Positions 8,700 through 17,970 of a DNA stretch of 64,000 bases are shown here, one piece after another. The DNA is from Ruania albidiflava DSM 18029 (GTDB lineage: Bacteria > Actinomycetota > Actinomycetes > Actinomycetales > Beutenbergiaceae). The position numbers and the translations under genes are program-made. The notes below the pieces were generated by a model. The model did not search any database, had not been told where the DNA came from, and worked only from the letters and a program-made list of their open reading frames with translations. The stretch lies in contig NZ_ATWL01000002.1 in assembly GCF_000421225.1 (NCBI RefSeq), forward strand, positions 1-64,000, in the 5' to 3' direction. Every line of letters starts with the position of its first letter. The first letter of the stretch is position 1.

Positions 8700-10481
8700 A
8701 TGGGTGAGTCGCACGTGTCGCCTCCGGGTGGCGCCGCACCCGTGCGGGGCAGCACGGTCAGCACCGGCGGTGCGCGTGCCGTGGGGCTCCTCTTCCTGCT
8801 GCCGGCTGTGCTGGTCTGGATCGGCTACCAGGTCATCCCGGTCGTGCGGACCGTGGTGCACCTGCTGTGGCAGACCGGCGACGAGGGCGGCGAGCTCGTC
8901 GGCCAGACGAACTTCCAGCAGATCCCCGGCGAGTGGTTCTCCTCCCTGCTGCTCGCCCTGCTGCTCGGCCTGCTGCTCGCAGCGATCGGTGTGGGTGCGG
9001 GGATCGGCATCGGCGCACTGGTGCGGCGCGCCCAGCGCGGGCCGGCGCGGATCGCCTTGGCGCTGCTGGGCGTGGGGTTGGTCACCTATGCGCCGACCAG
9101 CCTCACCATCGCCCTGATGTGGCAACCGACGGAGGAACCGCCTGGTGTCTGGCGGCTGCTGTTCGTGCTCCTCCCGCTGACTGTGCTGATCGGCGCCGCC
9201 GCCGGAGCCCTGACGCGGTCGGCGCGGGTGCTGCTGGTGATCGGCTCGGTCGTGGCTCTCGGTGGCGCGGGCTGGGCAGCGCAGGGGGAAGCGCGGACGT
9301 TCACCACCGACCTTGGTGCCCAGTTCATCTATCGCGCGGCCTTCGCGATGTTTGAGCCCGGTCCGGCCGCTGCGGCGAGCATCGTGCTTGGCGTGCTGGT
9401 GGCTGTGCTCGGCCTCGGTGCCGGTCTGATGCTGTTGGCGATCCGACCGCGGTTCGACCTCACCAGGGGCCCGGACGAGCAGGTGGATCTGGGCCAGCCT
9501 GGTCACTACGGCGCCGGAGCCCGGGCAGGGTATCCAACGCAGGTGCCAGGGAGTGGCTACGCCCTACGGGGTGCGCCGGGTGCCGGTTCCGCTCGCAGCA
9601 TCGTCGCCGTCGGTGCCGCCGGGATCGCTCTCCTGGTGCTGGTGCTGCTGGCTGTGCCCTGGCTCCAGCACCTGGGCGACGGGGTAGCCGAAGCGGACCC
9701 GCAGGAGGTCGCCCGAGTCACCTGGTCCACAGTGGCCCGGCGGGTCGTAGAGGTGGGCGTGACCGGGACGATCACCGCTGCGGCCGGCTTCGGGCTCGGC
9801 TATCTCCGCCCGTTCGGCCGCCACAGCCTGCGTGCTCTGCTGATCTTCAGCCCGTGGCTGTTCGTCGGTCTGGTCCCCCTGATGACGGGGCTGTTCTTCA
9901 CCCTGGACGGGCCACGGGCGGACGCGCCGTTCCTCGGCCTCACCGGCCAGCCGTTGTCCGTACCGCTGATGTTCGTGCTTGCCTACCTCGCCGACGGGCT
10001 GCGCACCGCCAGGGACGGTGGGCAGCGGACGAGCCCAGGACCGGTCCTCGGGGTGGTGCTGCTAGGCGTCGGTGCGCTGGCGATCTCCCGGACGCAGGGC
10101 GTGGTCTGGGACGTCGTCTTCCGCTACCAAGACACGACCAGCGCAATGATGTACCTGAACCAGATCATCAGCGCACAGTTCGGGGCGACGATCCCGCTAC
10201 AGCTGCTCACCCCGGTGCCGCTGCTGGTGCTGGGTGCTGCGGTGCTCGGCCTCGCTGCGGCCCTCCTGCCAGGAGCGCGGCTCCTGCCGGCGGCTGAGCT
10301 CGCCCGGAGGTTGCCGGTCTATGGTGTGCCGGCCCGTGCACCCGGTGCGCCCCCGCATGCCCAGTACCCGCAGCAGCCCGGCCAGGGGCAGTACCCGCCG
10401 CCCACACCTCAGGCGCAGTGGCCCGGCCAGCATCCCCACCCGGACCCGACCCAGCAGCACTGGCACGGCCCGCAGGGCTGA
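8700..10481 (+). CDS. Large membrane protein resembling two sugar ABC permeases fused in one chain
   Basis: 593 residues with about ten or more hydrophobic segments in two blocks, roughly residues 25-260 and 305-540. They are separated by a Gly/Tyr/Pro-rich hydrophilic stretch, with a Pro/Gln/His-rich C-terminal tail. Each block begins much like a MalF-type permease (for example GLLFLLPAVLVWIGYQVIP, then a later helix set around YAPTSLTIALMWQPTE). The conserved cytoplasmic EAA loop is not recognisable, and there is no binding protein or ATPase gene nearby. I infer a divergent, perhaps non-transporting, permease relative. It lies between pth and mfd; the ATG at 8700 is chosen over an in-frame TTG at 8679. 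Confidence 0.6.
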   Translation: MGESHVSPPGGAAPVRGSTVSTGGARAVGLLFLLPAVLVWIGYQVIPVVRTVVHLLWQTGDEGGELVGQTNFQQIPGEWFSSLLLALLLGLLLAAIGVGAGIGIGALVRRAQRGPARIALALLGVGLVTYAPTSLTIALMWQPTEEPPGVWRLLFVLLPLTVLIGAAAGALTRSARVLLVIGSVVALGGAGWAAQGEARTFTTDLGAQFIYRAAFAMFEPGPAAAASIVLGVLVAVLGLGAGLMLLAIRPRFDLTRGPDEQVDLGQPGHYGAGARAGYPTQVPGSGYALRGAPGAGSARSIVAVGAAGIALLVLVLLAVPWLQHLGDGVAEADPQEVARVTWSTVARRVVEVGVTGTITAAAGFGLGYLRPFGRHSLRALLIFSPWLFVGLVPLMTGLFFTLDGPRADAPFLGLTGQPLSVPLMFVLAYLADGLRTARDGGQRTSPGPVLGVVLLGVGALAISRTQGVVWDVVFRYQDTTSAMMYLNQIISAQFGATIPLQLLTPVPLLVLGAAVLGLAAALLPGARLLPAAELARRLPVYGVPARAPGAPPHAQYPQQPGQGQYPPPTPQAQWPGQHPHPDPTQQHWHGPQG

Positions 10482-10559
10482 CCCAGGCGGGCTCGGAACC
10501 CAGCTGGGACGTGCAGGAACGGCTGGGTCCGCCGTCAGGCGTAGACTAGACCGCCTCAT

Positions 10560-10588
10560 CCCACCTCCCCTCCGGCGGCGGAGGTGGG
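10560..10588 (+). terminator. Short hairpin between the membrane protein gene and mfd
   Basis: Inverted repeat CCCACCTCC / GGAGGTGGG with an 11-nt loop, 35 bp upstream of the mfd start. It could end transcription from the upstream gene or be part of the mfd leader. There is no T-run. Confidence 0.4.
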
Positions 10589-10622
10589 CCATTCGTGCTG
10601 CCCTGAAGGGACCCACCCGCCG

Positions 10623-13600
10623 ATGAACCTCACTGGTGTGCTGCCCGCGCTCCGCGCCGACCAGGGTCTGACCGAGCTCGTCGAGCGCGTCCCGGCGCGT
10701 GGCGCGCTCACCATCACCGCGTCGGTCGGCGTGCGTGCCCCGATGCTCGCCGACCTGGCCACCCGCGCCGACCGCCCGCTGGTGGTCGTGGTCGCCACCG
10801 GCCGAGAGGCCGACGAGCTCGCCGAGGCACTCGCTGCCTACCTGCCCGCCGAAGGGATCGCCGTCTTCCCCTCCTGGGAGACCCTCCCGCACGAGCGGCT
10901 CTCGCCTCGTAGCGACACGGTGGCTCGCAGGATCGCCGTGCTGCGCCGGCTCACCCACCCGGACGCCGCCGACGCCGGCCCGGCGGGATCCAGCGCACCT
11001 GTCCGGGTACTCATCCTGCCCGTGCGCGCCCTGCTGCAACCGGTGGTCGCCGGACTCGGGGACCTGGAACCGGTAGCGCTGCGCGCCGGCGACACGATCC
11101 CGATGGAGGACGTGGTCGCCCACCTGGTCGATGCCGCCTACACCCGGGTGGACATGGTCGAGCGGCGCGGGGAGTTCGCGGTCCGCGGCGGCCTGCTGGA
11201 CGTGTTCGCTCCCACGGAGAAGCACCCGCAGCGGATCGAGTTCTGGGGCGACGAGGTGGAGGAGATCCGCTGGTTCTCCGCCGCCGACCAGCGGTCCCTG
11301 GAGATCAGCGAGGACGGTATGTGGGCGCCGCCCACCCGGGAGATCCTGCTCACCGAACCGGTGCGGGAGCGGGCCCGGGAGCTGATGGCCACGCTGCCCG
11401 GCGCCACCGAGATGCTGGAGAAGCTCAGCGAGGGTATCGCCGTCGACGGGATGGAGTCCCTCGCGCCGGCGCTGGTCGATGACATGGTGCCCGTCCTGGA
11501 CCTGGTGCCCGGCGATGCGCTGCTGCTGGTCGACGATCCGGAGCGGATCCGGCGTCGTGCGCACGACCTGGTCGCCACCACCGAGGAGTTCCTCGCCGCC
11601 GCCTGGACCTCCGCCGCAGCCGGGGCGAACACCCCGATCGACCTGTCCCGGGCCTCCTTTGCCACGCTGGAGGACACCCGGGACATCGCCCGCCGCCGCG
11701 GCCTGGGCTGGTGGGAGGTCTCCGCGTTCGCGGCCGATGCTGAGCTGGCCGAGCTCTCGTTGGCCGATGACGGCGCCGCTCACCACGTGCAGGTGGCCTC
11801 TCGGGACGTGGAGGGGTACCGGGGCGAGACCGAGCGTGCGGTCACCGATCTGCGCGACCTCACCCGGCAGGGGTGGCGGCTGGTGCTGGTGACCGAGGGG
11901 CCTGGCCCGGCCCGTCGGATGGTGGAGCAGCTGCTGGACGCGGACGTGCCGGCCCGGCTGGTGGCGGGCGTGGAGCCGGCCGGGGCGGAGGCGCGCGAGG
12001 GGGAGGACCCCGACCTGCCGGTGGCGGGCATGGTGCTGGTCACCACGGCCAGCGTGGGTCGCGGGTTCGTCTGCGAACCGTTGCGGCTGGCGGTGTTCAC
12101 CGAGGAGGACCTGACCGGACGAGCGGGCCCTTCCACCAAGGACATGCGGACGCTGCCGGCGCGGCGGCGCAACGTGGTGGACCCGTTGGCGCTGCGTCCG
12201 GGGGACTACGTGGTGCACGAGCAGCACGGGGTGGGTCAGTTCGTGGAGCTGTTGCAGCGCACTGTGGGCGCCGGGAAGACCGCCGCCACCCGCGAGTACC
12301 TGGTGATCGAGTACGCCGCGTCCAAGCGGGGGCAGCCCGGTGACCGGTTGTACGTGCCCACCGACTCCCTGGACCAGGTGACCAAGTACACCGGCGGTGA
12401 GGCACCGAGCGTGAACAAGCTCGGCGGGGCGGACTGGGCGAAGACCAAGAGCCGCGCCCGCAAGGCGATCAAGGAGATCGCCAACGAGCTCATCCGGTTG
12501 TACGCCGCCCGGGCCGCCACCAAGGGGCACCAGTTCGCACCCGACACCCCGTGGCAGCGGGAGCTGGAGGACGCCTTCGCCTACGTGGAGACTCCGGACC
12601 AGCTGTCCTCGATCGAGGAGGTGAAGGCGGACATGGAGAAGTCGATGCCGATGGACCGCCTCATCTCCGGCGACGTGGGTTACGGCAAGACCGAGATCGC
12701 CGTGCGGGCCGCGTTCAAGGCGGTGCAGGACGGTAAGCAGGTCGCGGTGCTGGTGCCCACCACGCTGCTCGTGCAGCAGCACCTGGACACGTTCACCGAG
12801 CGCTACTCCGGCTTCCCGATCGTGGTCAAGGCGCTGTCCCGGTTCCAGACCGCCGCCGAAGCGCAGGAGGTGCGTGAGGGGGTGCGCAGCGGTGCGGTGG
12901 ACGTGGTGATCGGCACGCACCGGCTGATCACCGGCGATGTGCGGTTCAAGGACCTCGGCCTGGTGATCATCGACGAGGAGCAACGCTTCGGCGTGGAGCA
13001 CAAGGAGACCCTCAAGCAGCTACGCACCAACGTGGACGTGCTGGCGATGTCCGCCACCCCGATCCCGCGCACCCTGGAGATGGCGGTCACCGGGATCCGG
13101 GAGATGTCCACCCTGGCCACCCCGCCGGAGGAGCGCCACCCGGTGCTCACCTTCGTCGGCCCGTACCAGCAGAAGCAGATCGCCGCGGCGATCCGCCGTG
13201 AGCTGCTCCGCGAGGGGCAGGTGTTCTACGTGCACAACCGGGTGGAGTCGATCGACCGCACCGCCGCCAGGCTCGCCGAGCTGGTGCCCGATGCCCGGAT
13301 CGGGGTGGCGCACGGGAAGATGAACGAGCACCAGCTGGAGCGGGTGATCGTGGACTTCTGGGAGAAGAGGTTCGACGTGCTGGTCTGCACCACGATCGTG
13401 GAGACCGGGCTGGACATCTCGAATGCGAACACCCTGATCGTGGAACGCGCCGACACCTTCGGCCTGGCCCAGCTGCACCAGCTGCGCGGCCGGGTGGGTC
13501 GTGGTCGGGAGCGGGCCTACGCCTACTTCCTCTACCCGCCGGAGAAGCCGCTCACCGAGACCGCGCACGAACGGCTGCAGACGATTGCCGCCCACACCGA

Positions 13601-14273
13601 CCTGGGTGCCGGGATGCAGGTGGCGATGAAGGACCTGGAGATCCGCGGGGCGGGGAACCTGCTCGGTGGGGAGCAGTCCGGGCACATCGCCGGTGTGGGC
13701 TTCGACCTGTACGTGCGGATGGTCTCCGAGGCGGTCGCCAAGGCCCGTGGCGAGGAGCCGGAGGAGCTGGCCGAGCTCAAGCTGGAGCTGCCGATCGACG
13801 CGCACATCACCCGCGACTACATCTCTCACGAGCGGCTCCGCCTGGAGGCCTACACCAAGCTGTCGCACGTGGCCTCCGAGGAGTCGCTGGAGCAGGTGCG
13901 CGAGGAGCTGGTGGACCGGTACGGTCCGGTGCCGGAGCAGGTGGAGCGGCTGTTCGCAGTGGCCGGGCTGCGGATCAAGGCTCGGGCCGCCGGTCTGGTG
14001 GACATCACCGCACAGGGCAAGTACATCCGGTTCGCCCCGGTGGAGCTGGCCGAGTCCGCCCAGCTGCGGCTGAAGCGGCTCTACCCGGGCACCGTGCTCA
14101 AACCGGCGATCCGCACCGTGCTGGTGCCCGGCCCGACCACGGCCCGGGTCGGCGGCTCACCGCTGCGGGACGAGGCGCTGATCGACTGGGTCACCCAGCT
14201 CATCGATGCCGTGCTCGCCCGGGAGACCTCGGTCGCGGCAGCGGCGAGCGTGGCGGCCGGGACGAGCAGCTGA
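10623..14273 (+). CDS. mfd: Transcription-repair coupling factor
   Basis: Removes RNA polymerase stalled at DNA lesions and recruits the UvrABC excision system. Length of 1216 residues matches the family. Order of domains: UvrB-homologous N-terminal part (DSVAYFPSWETLPHERLSP-like region near residue 75), RNA polymerase interaction domain (DYVVHEQHGVGQFV near residue 530), then the RecG-like translocase. The translocase has Walker A SGDVGYGKTE near residue 682, the DEEQ box near 783, SATPIPRTLEMA, and VGRGRERAYAYFLYP. The C-terminal TRCF domain follows. The long antisense frame opposite it is a codon-bias shadow. Confidence 0.97.
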   Translation: MNLTGVLPALRADQGLTELVERVPARGALTITASVGVRAPMLADLATRADRPLVVVVATGREADELAEALAAYLPAEGIAVFPSWETLPHERLSPRSDTVARRIAVLRRLTHPDAADAGPAGSSAPVRVLILPVRALLQPVVAGLGDLEPVALRAGDTIPMEDVVAHLVDAAYTRVDMVERRGEFAVRGGLLDVFAPTEKHPQRIEFWGDEVEEIRWFSAADQRSLEISEDGMWAPPTREILLTEPVRERARELMATLPGATEMLEKLSEGIAVDGMESLAPALVDDMVPVLDLVPGDALLLVDDPERIRRRAHDLVATTEEFLAAAWTSAAAGANTPIDLSRASFATLEDTRDIARRRGLGWWEVSAFAADAELAELSLADDGAAHHVQVASRDVEGYRGETERAVTDLRDLTRQGWRLVLVTEGPGPARRMVEQLLDADVPARLVAGVEPAGAEAREGEDPDLPVAGMVLVTTASVGRGFVCEPLRLAVFTEEDLTGRAGPSTKDMRTLPARRRNVVDPLALRPGDYVVHEQHGVGQFVELLQRTVGAGKTAATREYLVIEYAASKRGQPGDRLYVPTDSLDQVTKYTGGEAPSVNKLGGADWAKTKSRARKAIKEIANELIRLYAARAATKGHQFAPDTPWQRELEDAFAYVETPDQLSSIEEVKADMEKSMPMDRLISGDVGYGKTEIAVRAAFKAVQDGKQVAVLVPTTLLVQQHLDTFTERYSGFPIVVKALSRFQTAAEAQEVREGVRSGAVDVVIGTHRLITGDVRFKDLGLVIIDEEQRFGVEHKETLKQLRTNVDVLAMSATPIPRTLEMAVTGIREMSTLATPPEERHPVLTFVGPYQQKQIAAAIRRELLREGQVFYVHNRVESIDRTAARLAELVPDARIGVAHGKMNEHQLERVIVDFWEKRFDVLVCTTIVETGLDISNANTLIVERADTFGLAQLHQLRGRVGRGRERAYAYFLYPPEKPLTETAHERLQTIAAHTDLGAGMQVAMKDLEIRGAGNLLGGEQSGHIAGVGFDLYVRMVSEAVAKARGEEPEELAELKLELPIDAHITRDYISHERLRLEAYTKLSHVASEESLEQVREELVDRYGPVPEQVERLFAVAGLRIKARAAGLVDITAQGKYIRFAPVELAESAQLRLKRLYPGTVLKPAIRTVLVPGPTTARVGGSPLRDEALIDWVTQLIDAVLARETSVAAAASVAAGTSS

Positions 14274-14306
14274 ACCCGCCGCGTCCGACCCCCCCCTGAA
14301 CCGAAA

Positions 14307-14351
14307 TTGCTCGTCGATCTGGCTACGCTCCGTAGCCAGATCGACGAGCAA
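14307..14351. terminator. Perfect hairpin between convergent genes, copy 1 of a repeat family
   Basis: A 21-bp perfect inverted repeat with a 3-nt loop (arms 14307-14327 and 14331-14351). The outer 16 bp, TTGCTCGTCGATCTGG, recur exactly in the hairpin at 36803-36857. It lies between mfd and the convergent ABC permease gene, so it can serve as a bidirectional terminator. Confidence 0.75.
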
Positions 14352-14378
14352 AGTCGGGGGCAGGGTGGGGTGCGTGGG

Positions 14379-16031
14379 TCAGGCCGAGCGCAGGTCCCGC
14401 CGGCCGAACGCCCAGATGCCTAGTGCCGCGAGCACGAGGGCCACCAGGCCCTGCACCAGCAGCGGAGCGGCGGTCACCGACTCCAGCGGGTAGCTGGCGG
14501 TGTGCTGCCAGGGGGAGATCGCCAGCGCCCAGTCCGGCAGCTGCAGCATCTCGCCGAAGACCGCCGCGAACCCGCCGAACGCCAGCAGCACCGAGGCGAG
14601 CGTCAGCAGCCGTGGGTGCAGACCGTACCCGGCGGCGGCCACGCCGAGGATCACCAGCAACGCAGGGGAGTAGGCCAGCGAGGCGATGAGAGACTGGCTC
14701 AGCATCGACCAGTCGCCGGTGCCCACGGCCGCGGCCAGCCCGATACCGGCACCGGACAGCAGGAGGAGCACCACGGCTGCGACGGCGATGGTCAGCACGT
14801 GCCCGGCCAGCCAGGCAGGCCGGCTCACCGCCGTGGCCAGCACCGGCGCGGCACGCCCGTCGCTCTCCTCGGCGCGGACCTTGCCAGCGGCCAGCACCAC
14901 GAACACCCCGGTGGTGATCACCATGAGCACCACCATCATGTTCAGGTACCCGGCGATGATGTCCTCGGCTCCACCGGCCCACAGCTCGACCACGGCGTTG
15001 TCCTCCCCGGAGAAAGAGTCGGCCACCGGTTGGGTGGTGGCCCCGTAGACGAGCCCGCCGGCGACCAGTCCGATCGCCCAGCCGCGCACCGAGCCGCGGT
15101 GCAGCCGCCAGGCCAGCGCCAGCGGGGAGGACAGCCAGGCCGGCGCACCGCTGCGGCCCCGGCGGGTGGCGCGCAGGCCGGCCCCCACGTCCCGCCGGGT
15201 GGACAGCACGAACCCGGTGACGATCAGCACCACCGAGACCAGCACGGAGATGCCCAGCGGCCACCAGCGCTCGTCGACGAACGCCCGCGTCTGCTGCGAC
15301 CAGGCGAACGGGGTGATCCAGGACAGCGCACTGCCGTGCTCGCCGATCATGTCCCCTGCGGCGCGGAGCACGAAGGCGCCGCCGAGGATGCCGCCGGCGA
15401 TCGCGCTCGAGGTCCGGGAGTACTCGCTGATCTGCACTGCGGCGATGCTCACCCCGGCGAACACCAGGCCGAACGCGCCGGTGCCGGCCGCCACCGCCAC
15501 CGCTCCGGCCATCGGGGCGTCGTAGGCGCGCAGCCCAGCGAGGACGAGCACGGCCAGCACCAGGTTCGCAGCCACGGCAACGATCGTGGTGGCGGCCAGC
15601 GGTGCGTGCGCGCCGACCACGTTCGCCCGCACCAGCTCGGCTCGGCCGGTCTGCTCCTCCACCCGGGTGTGCCGGGAGACGAGCAGGATGTTCATCAGCG
15701 CCGCGGCGAGCAGGATGTACAGCAGGTACAGCCCGGTGAAGAAGGTGAAGAAGTTCAGTTGCTCCGGGTCCAGCCCGTACCCCGGCCCGCCGAGCAGGCC
15801 GAGCATCGGTCCGGTGGTGAAGCTCGCCATCTGCGCCAGGTCGGCCTGGGTGGGGAAGAGCTGTTCGAAGGCGCTGAAGAAGTAGGGCACGAAGATGCTG
15901 ATCGCGATCAGCCACACCGGCAGCCGGATCCGGTCCCGGCGGAGCATGAAGCGCAGCAAGGTTCCGGTACCGGTGAGCGCCCCGCCGGAGCGGGCCCGGG
16001 TCGGTGCCGCGGTAGCGGTCATGGCGGTCAT
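14379..16031 (-). CDS. ABC transporter permease (polyketide-antibiotic exporter type)
   Basis: 550 residues with about twelve hydrophobic segments and large hydrophilic loops, in the style of the long actinobacterial permeases annotated as exporters of polyketide antibiotics. It has no ATPase domain of its own; its start overlaps the end of the ATPase gene by 4 bp (ATGA), which is strong evidence for one operon and one complex. The likely job is drug or secondary-metabolite export under the TetR regulator encoded first in the operon. Substrate unknown. Confidence 0.82.
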   Translation of the reverse strand: MTAMTATAAPTRARSGGALTGTGTLLRFMLRRDRIRLPVWLIAISIFVPYFFSAFEQLFPTQADLAQMASFTTGPMLGLLGGPGYGLDPEQLNFFTFFTGLYLLYILLAAALMNILLVSRHTRVEEQTGRAELVRANVVGAHAPLAATTIVAVAANLVLAVLVLAGLRAYDAPMAGAVAVAAGTGAFGLVFAGVSIAAVQISEYSRTSSAIAGGILGGAFVLRAAGDMIGEHGSALSWITPFAWSQQTRAFVDERWWPLGISVLVSVVLIVTGFVLSTRRDVGAGLRATRRGRSGAPAWLSSPLALAWRLHRGSVRGWAIGLVAGGLVYGATTQPVADSFSGEDNAVVELWAGGAEDIIAGYLNMMVVLMVITTGVFVVLAAGKVRAEESDGRAAPVLATAVSRPAWLAGHVLTIAVAAVVLLLLSGAGIGLAAAVGTGDWSMLSQSLIASLAYSPALLVILGVAAAGYGLHPRLLTLASVLLAFGGFAAVFGEMLQLPDWALAISPWQHTASYPLESVTAAPLLVQGLVALVLAALGIWAFGRRDLRSA

Positions 16032-17041
16032 CGCTGCTCCTCCGCGGTGTGCGTGCCGGTCCCGGCAGGCTCCTTGCCCCGCCGGTGGCGCGTGCTCCCG
16101 GCGTGGGTGCTAGCGGCACGTTCGGCCGACTTCTCCGCCGCGACCGCCTGCTCAGGGCCCTCGGTGCCGTAGTGGCGCAGCAGCAGCTGCTCCAGCGTGG
16201 GCGGGTGGGCCACCAGCGAGGTGACGTGCAGGTCGGCGAGCGCGGAGACCACCTGGGGCAGGTGCTCCCCATCCACCTCCAACCGTGCCTGGCCGTCCTC
16301 CCGGGTGAAGCCGTGCACTCCGGGCAGCTGGGCGAGCTCGGTGGTCTCGCCGTGCACCGTAGCTGTGACCGAGGTGCGGGTCAGGTGCCGCAGCTCGGCC
16401 AGCGTGCCGGACTCGATCACCTGCCCGGCGCGCACGATCGACACCCGGTCGGCCAGTGCTTCCACCTGGGCGAGGATGTGGCTGGAGAGCAGCACCGAGG
16501 TGCCTTGGGCCTTCGCCTCCCGGATGCACTCCTGGAAGATCGCCTCCATCAGTGGGTCCAGCCCGGCGGTCGGTTCGTCCAGGATCAGCAGCTCCACCTG
16601 GCTGGCCAGGGCCGCGACCAGCGCGACCTTCTGTCGGTTGCCCTTGGAGTAGGTGCGGCCCTTCTTCGTCAGGTCCAGGTCGAACCGCTCGGCCAGGGAC
16701 TCCACCAGGCCGCGGTCGGCGTTGCCGCGCAGCCGGGAGAAGATGTCGATCGCCTCACCGCCGGTGAGGTTCGGCCACAGCTCCACGTCGCCGGGGACGT
16801 AGGCCAGGCGCCGGTGCAGGTCGACGGCGTGGTTCACCGGGTCCTGTCCGAATACCTCGGCGTGGCCGGAGGTGGGGCGCAGCAGCCCGAGCAGGATGCG
16901 GATCGTGGTGGTCTTTCCGGCGCCGTTCGGGCCGAGCAGACCGTGCACCTCGCCGGCGGTGACGGTCAGGTCCAGCCCGTCCAGTGCGCGGACCTTGCCG
17001 TAGTCCTTGATGAGGTTCTCGATGTGGATGACGGCGGTCAT
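16028..17041 (-). CDS. ABC transporter ATP-binding protein (exporter type)
   Basis: 337 residues. Walker A GLLGPNGAGKTTTIRIL, Q-loop region PTSGHAEVFGQDP, a signature degenerated to YSKGNRQKVALVAAL instead of the canonical LSGGQ, and Walker B LLILDEPTAGLDPLM. The YSKGNRQK form is frequent in this exporter family, so it is not necessarily a defect. The last 80 or so residues form a regulatory extension with a basic tail. It overlaps the TetR gene upstream and the permease gene downstream by 4 bp each. Confidence 0.9.
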   Translation of the reverse strand: MTAVIHIENLIKDYGKVRALDGLDLTVTAGEVHGLLGPNGAGKTTTIRILLGLLRPTSGHAEVFGQDPVNHAVDLHRRLAYVPGDVELWPNLTGGEAIDIFSRLRGNADRGLVESLAERFDLDLTKKGRTYSKGNRQKVALVAALASQVELLILDEPTAGLDPLMEAIFQECIREAKAQGTSVLLSSHILAQVEALADRVSIVRAGQVIESGTLAELRHLTRTSVTATVHGETTELAQLPGVHGFTREDGQARLEVDGEHLPQVVSALADLHVTSLVAHPPTLEQLLLRHYGTEGPEQAVAAEKSAERAASTHAGSTRHRRGKEPAGTGTHTAEEQR

Positions 17042-17814
17042 CGGGGGGCTCCCTCGGGTGTGGGTGGGACGTCGGGGCCGGTCGGGGCCGCAGCGGACTG
17101 CTGGTCCCGGGCGGGCTGGTTGTCCGGTGGTGTATGGGTGCCGGGTGGGGTGTTGGCCCCCGCCGGAGGCTGGTGGTCCGGTGCGGCCTCGCCGTTCCCC
17201 GGGCTGCCGTAGCCAGCGGTGTGCATGGCCTCCTCGACGCGGGTGTCGGTGAAGACGCCGTGCGTGTAGATCTCCACGGAGGGCATCAGCTGACGGTCGA
17301 GCACGTCTTGGAACAGCGTGGACAGGTCGTCGCCGTCGGTGTACTCATTCCGGATCTGGACCAGTACGGCACCGAGGGCGGAGTAGGTGATGTATCGAGC
17401 CCGGCCCTCAGGGTCTGCGCTGGGCCGGATCAGCCCGGAGCGTTCCCCTTCGGCGAGGTAGTCGATCGCATCGGCGATCATCTGCTCCACGAACTGGTGC
17501 GCCAGCTCACCGCCGGTCATCAGGCTCCGCACGGTATAGGTGAGGATGTCGGCGTAGGTGTCGATCTGGGCCAGCTGGGTGAGCACGTACCGCATGTCCG
17601 GCGAGGTCGCCGACTGCTGCTTGACGTGGCGGATGATGCCGGCCACGTGCTGGTCGCAGGCGCGGCGCAGGTCGTCCTTGGAACCGAAGTGCCGGACCAC
17701 CAAGGCGGCGCTGAAACCCGCCTCCGCGCCGATCTCCCGCAGCCCCACGTCGAAGCCCGCCCGTCCGAAACACGTGACGGCGGCGGAGAGGATACGGTCC
17801 TTCGTGGTGCTCAC
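17038..17814 (-). CDS. TetR-family regulator of the adjacent ABC exporter
   Basis: 258 residues. The DNA-binding domain is DRILSAAVTCFGRAGFDVGL, then REIGAEAGFSAALVVRHFGS. The ligand domain follows. The last 50 or so residues are a Pro/Ala/Gly-rich disordered tail, longer than usual for TetR proteins. It is the first gene of a three-gene operon with 4-bp overlaps. The start is GTG at 17814, which coincides with the transcription start predicted from the promoter just upstream, so the message is probably leaderless. Two operator-like palindromes overlap that promoter, consistent with autorepression. Confidence 0.88.
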   Translation of the reverse strand: MSTTKDRILSAAVTCFGRAGFDVGLREIGAEAGFSAALVVRHFGSKDDLRRACDQHVAGIIRHVKQQSATSPDMRYVLTQLAQIDTYADILTYTVRSLMTGGELAHQFVEQMIADAIDYLAEGERSGLIRPSADPEGRARYITYSALGAVLVQIRNEYTDGDDLSTLFQDVLDRQLMPSVEIYTHGVFTDTRVEEAMHTAGYGSPGNGEAAPDHQPPAGANTPPGTHTPPDNQPARDQQSAAAPTGPDVPPTPEGAPR

Positions 17815-17820
17815 ACGCCC

Positions 17821-17860
17821 ACAGTAAACCGATGTTTACAAGGTGTCAACAGCTGTTTAC
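17821..17860 (-). promoter_or_regulatory. Promoter with two TetR-type operators
   Basis: On the minus strand, -35 TTGACA (17844-17849) and -10 TACTGT (17821-17826) are 17 bp apart. Overlapping them are two palindromes of the same form, GTAAAC-CGAT-GTTTAC (17824-17839) and GTCAAC-AGCT-GTTTAC (17845-17860), with 21 bp between equivalent positions (two helical turns). A regulator bound here would block the polymerase. Confidence 0.75.
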
Positions 17861-17970
17861 TGGTCGGCGTGCGCAGGACGTCGTACTGGGCGCGCGGGTC
17901 GTCGTGCCGGGCGTGCGCGAGCCGTCACAGTGCACGACAGCCGCACACCTGACAGGTGGGGGTGGGGGGG

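Noticed and set aside
10197-13001. Long minus-strand frame opposite mfd
   Set aside because: Shadow of the mfd coding frame; no family resemblance and His/Gln/Gly-rich composition.
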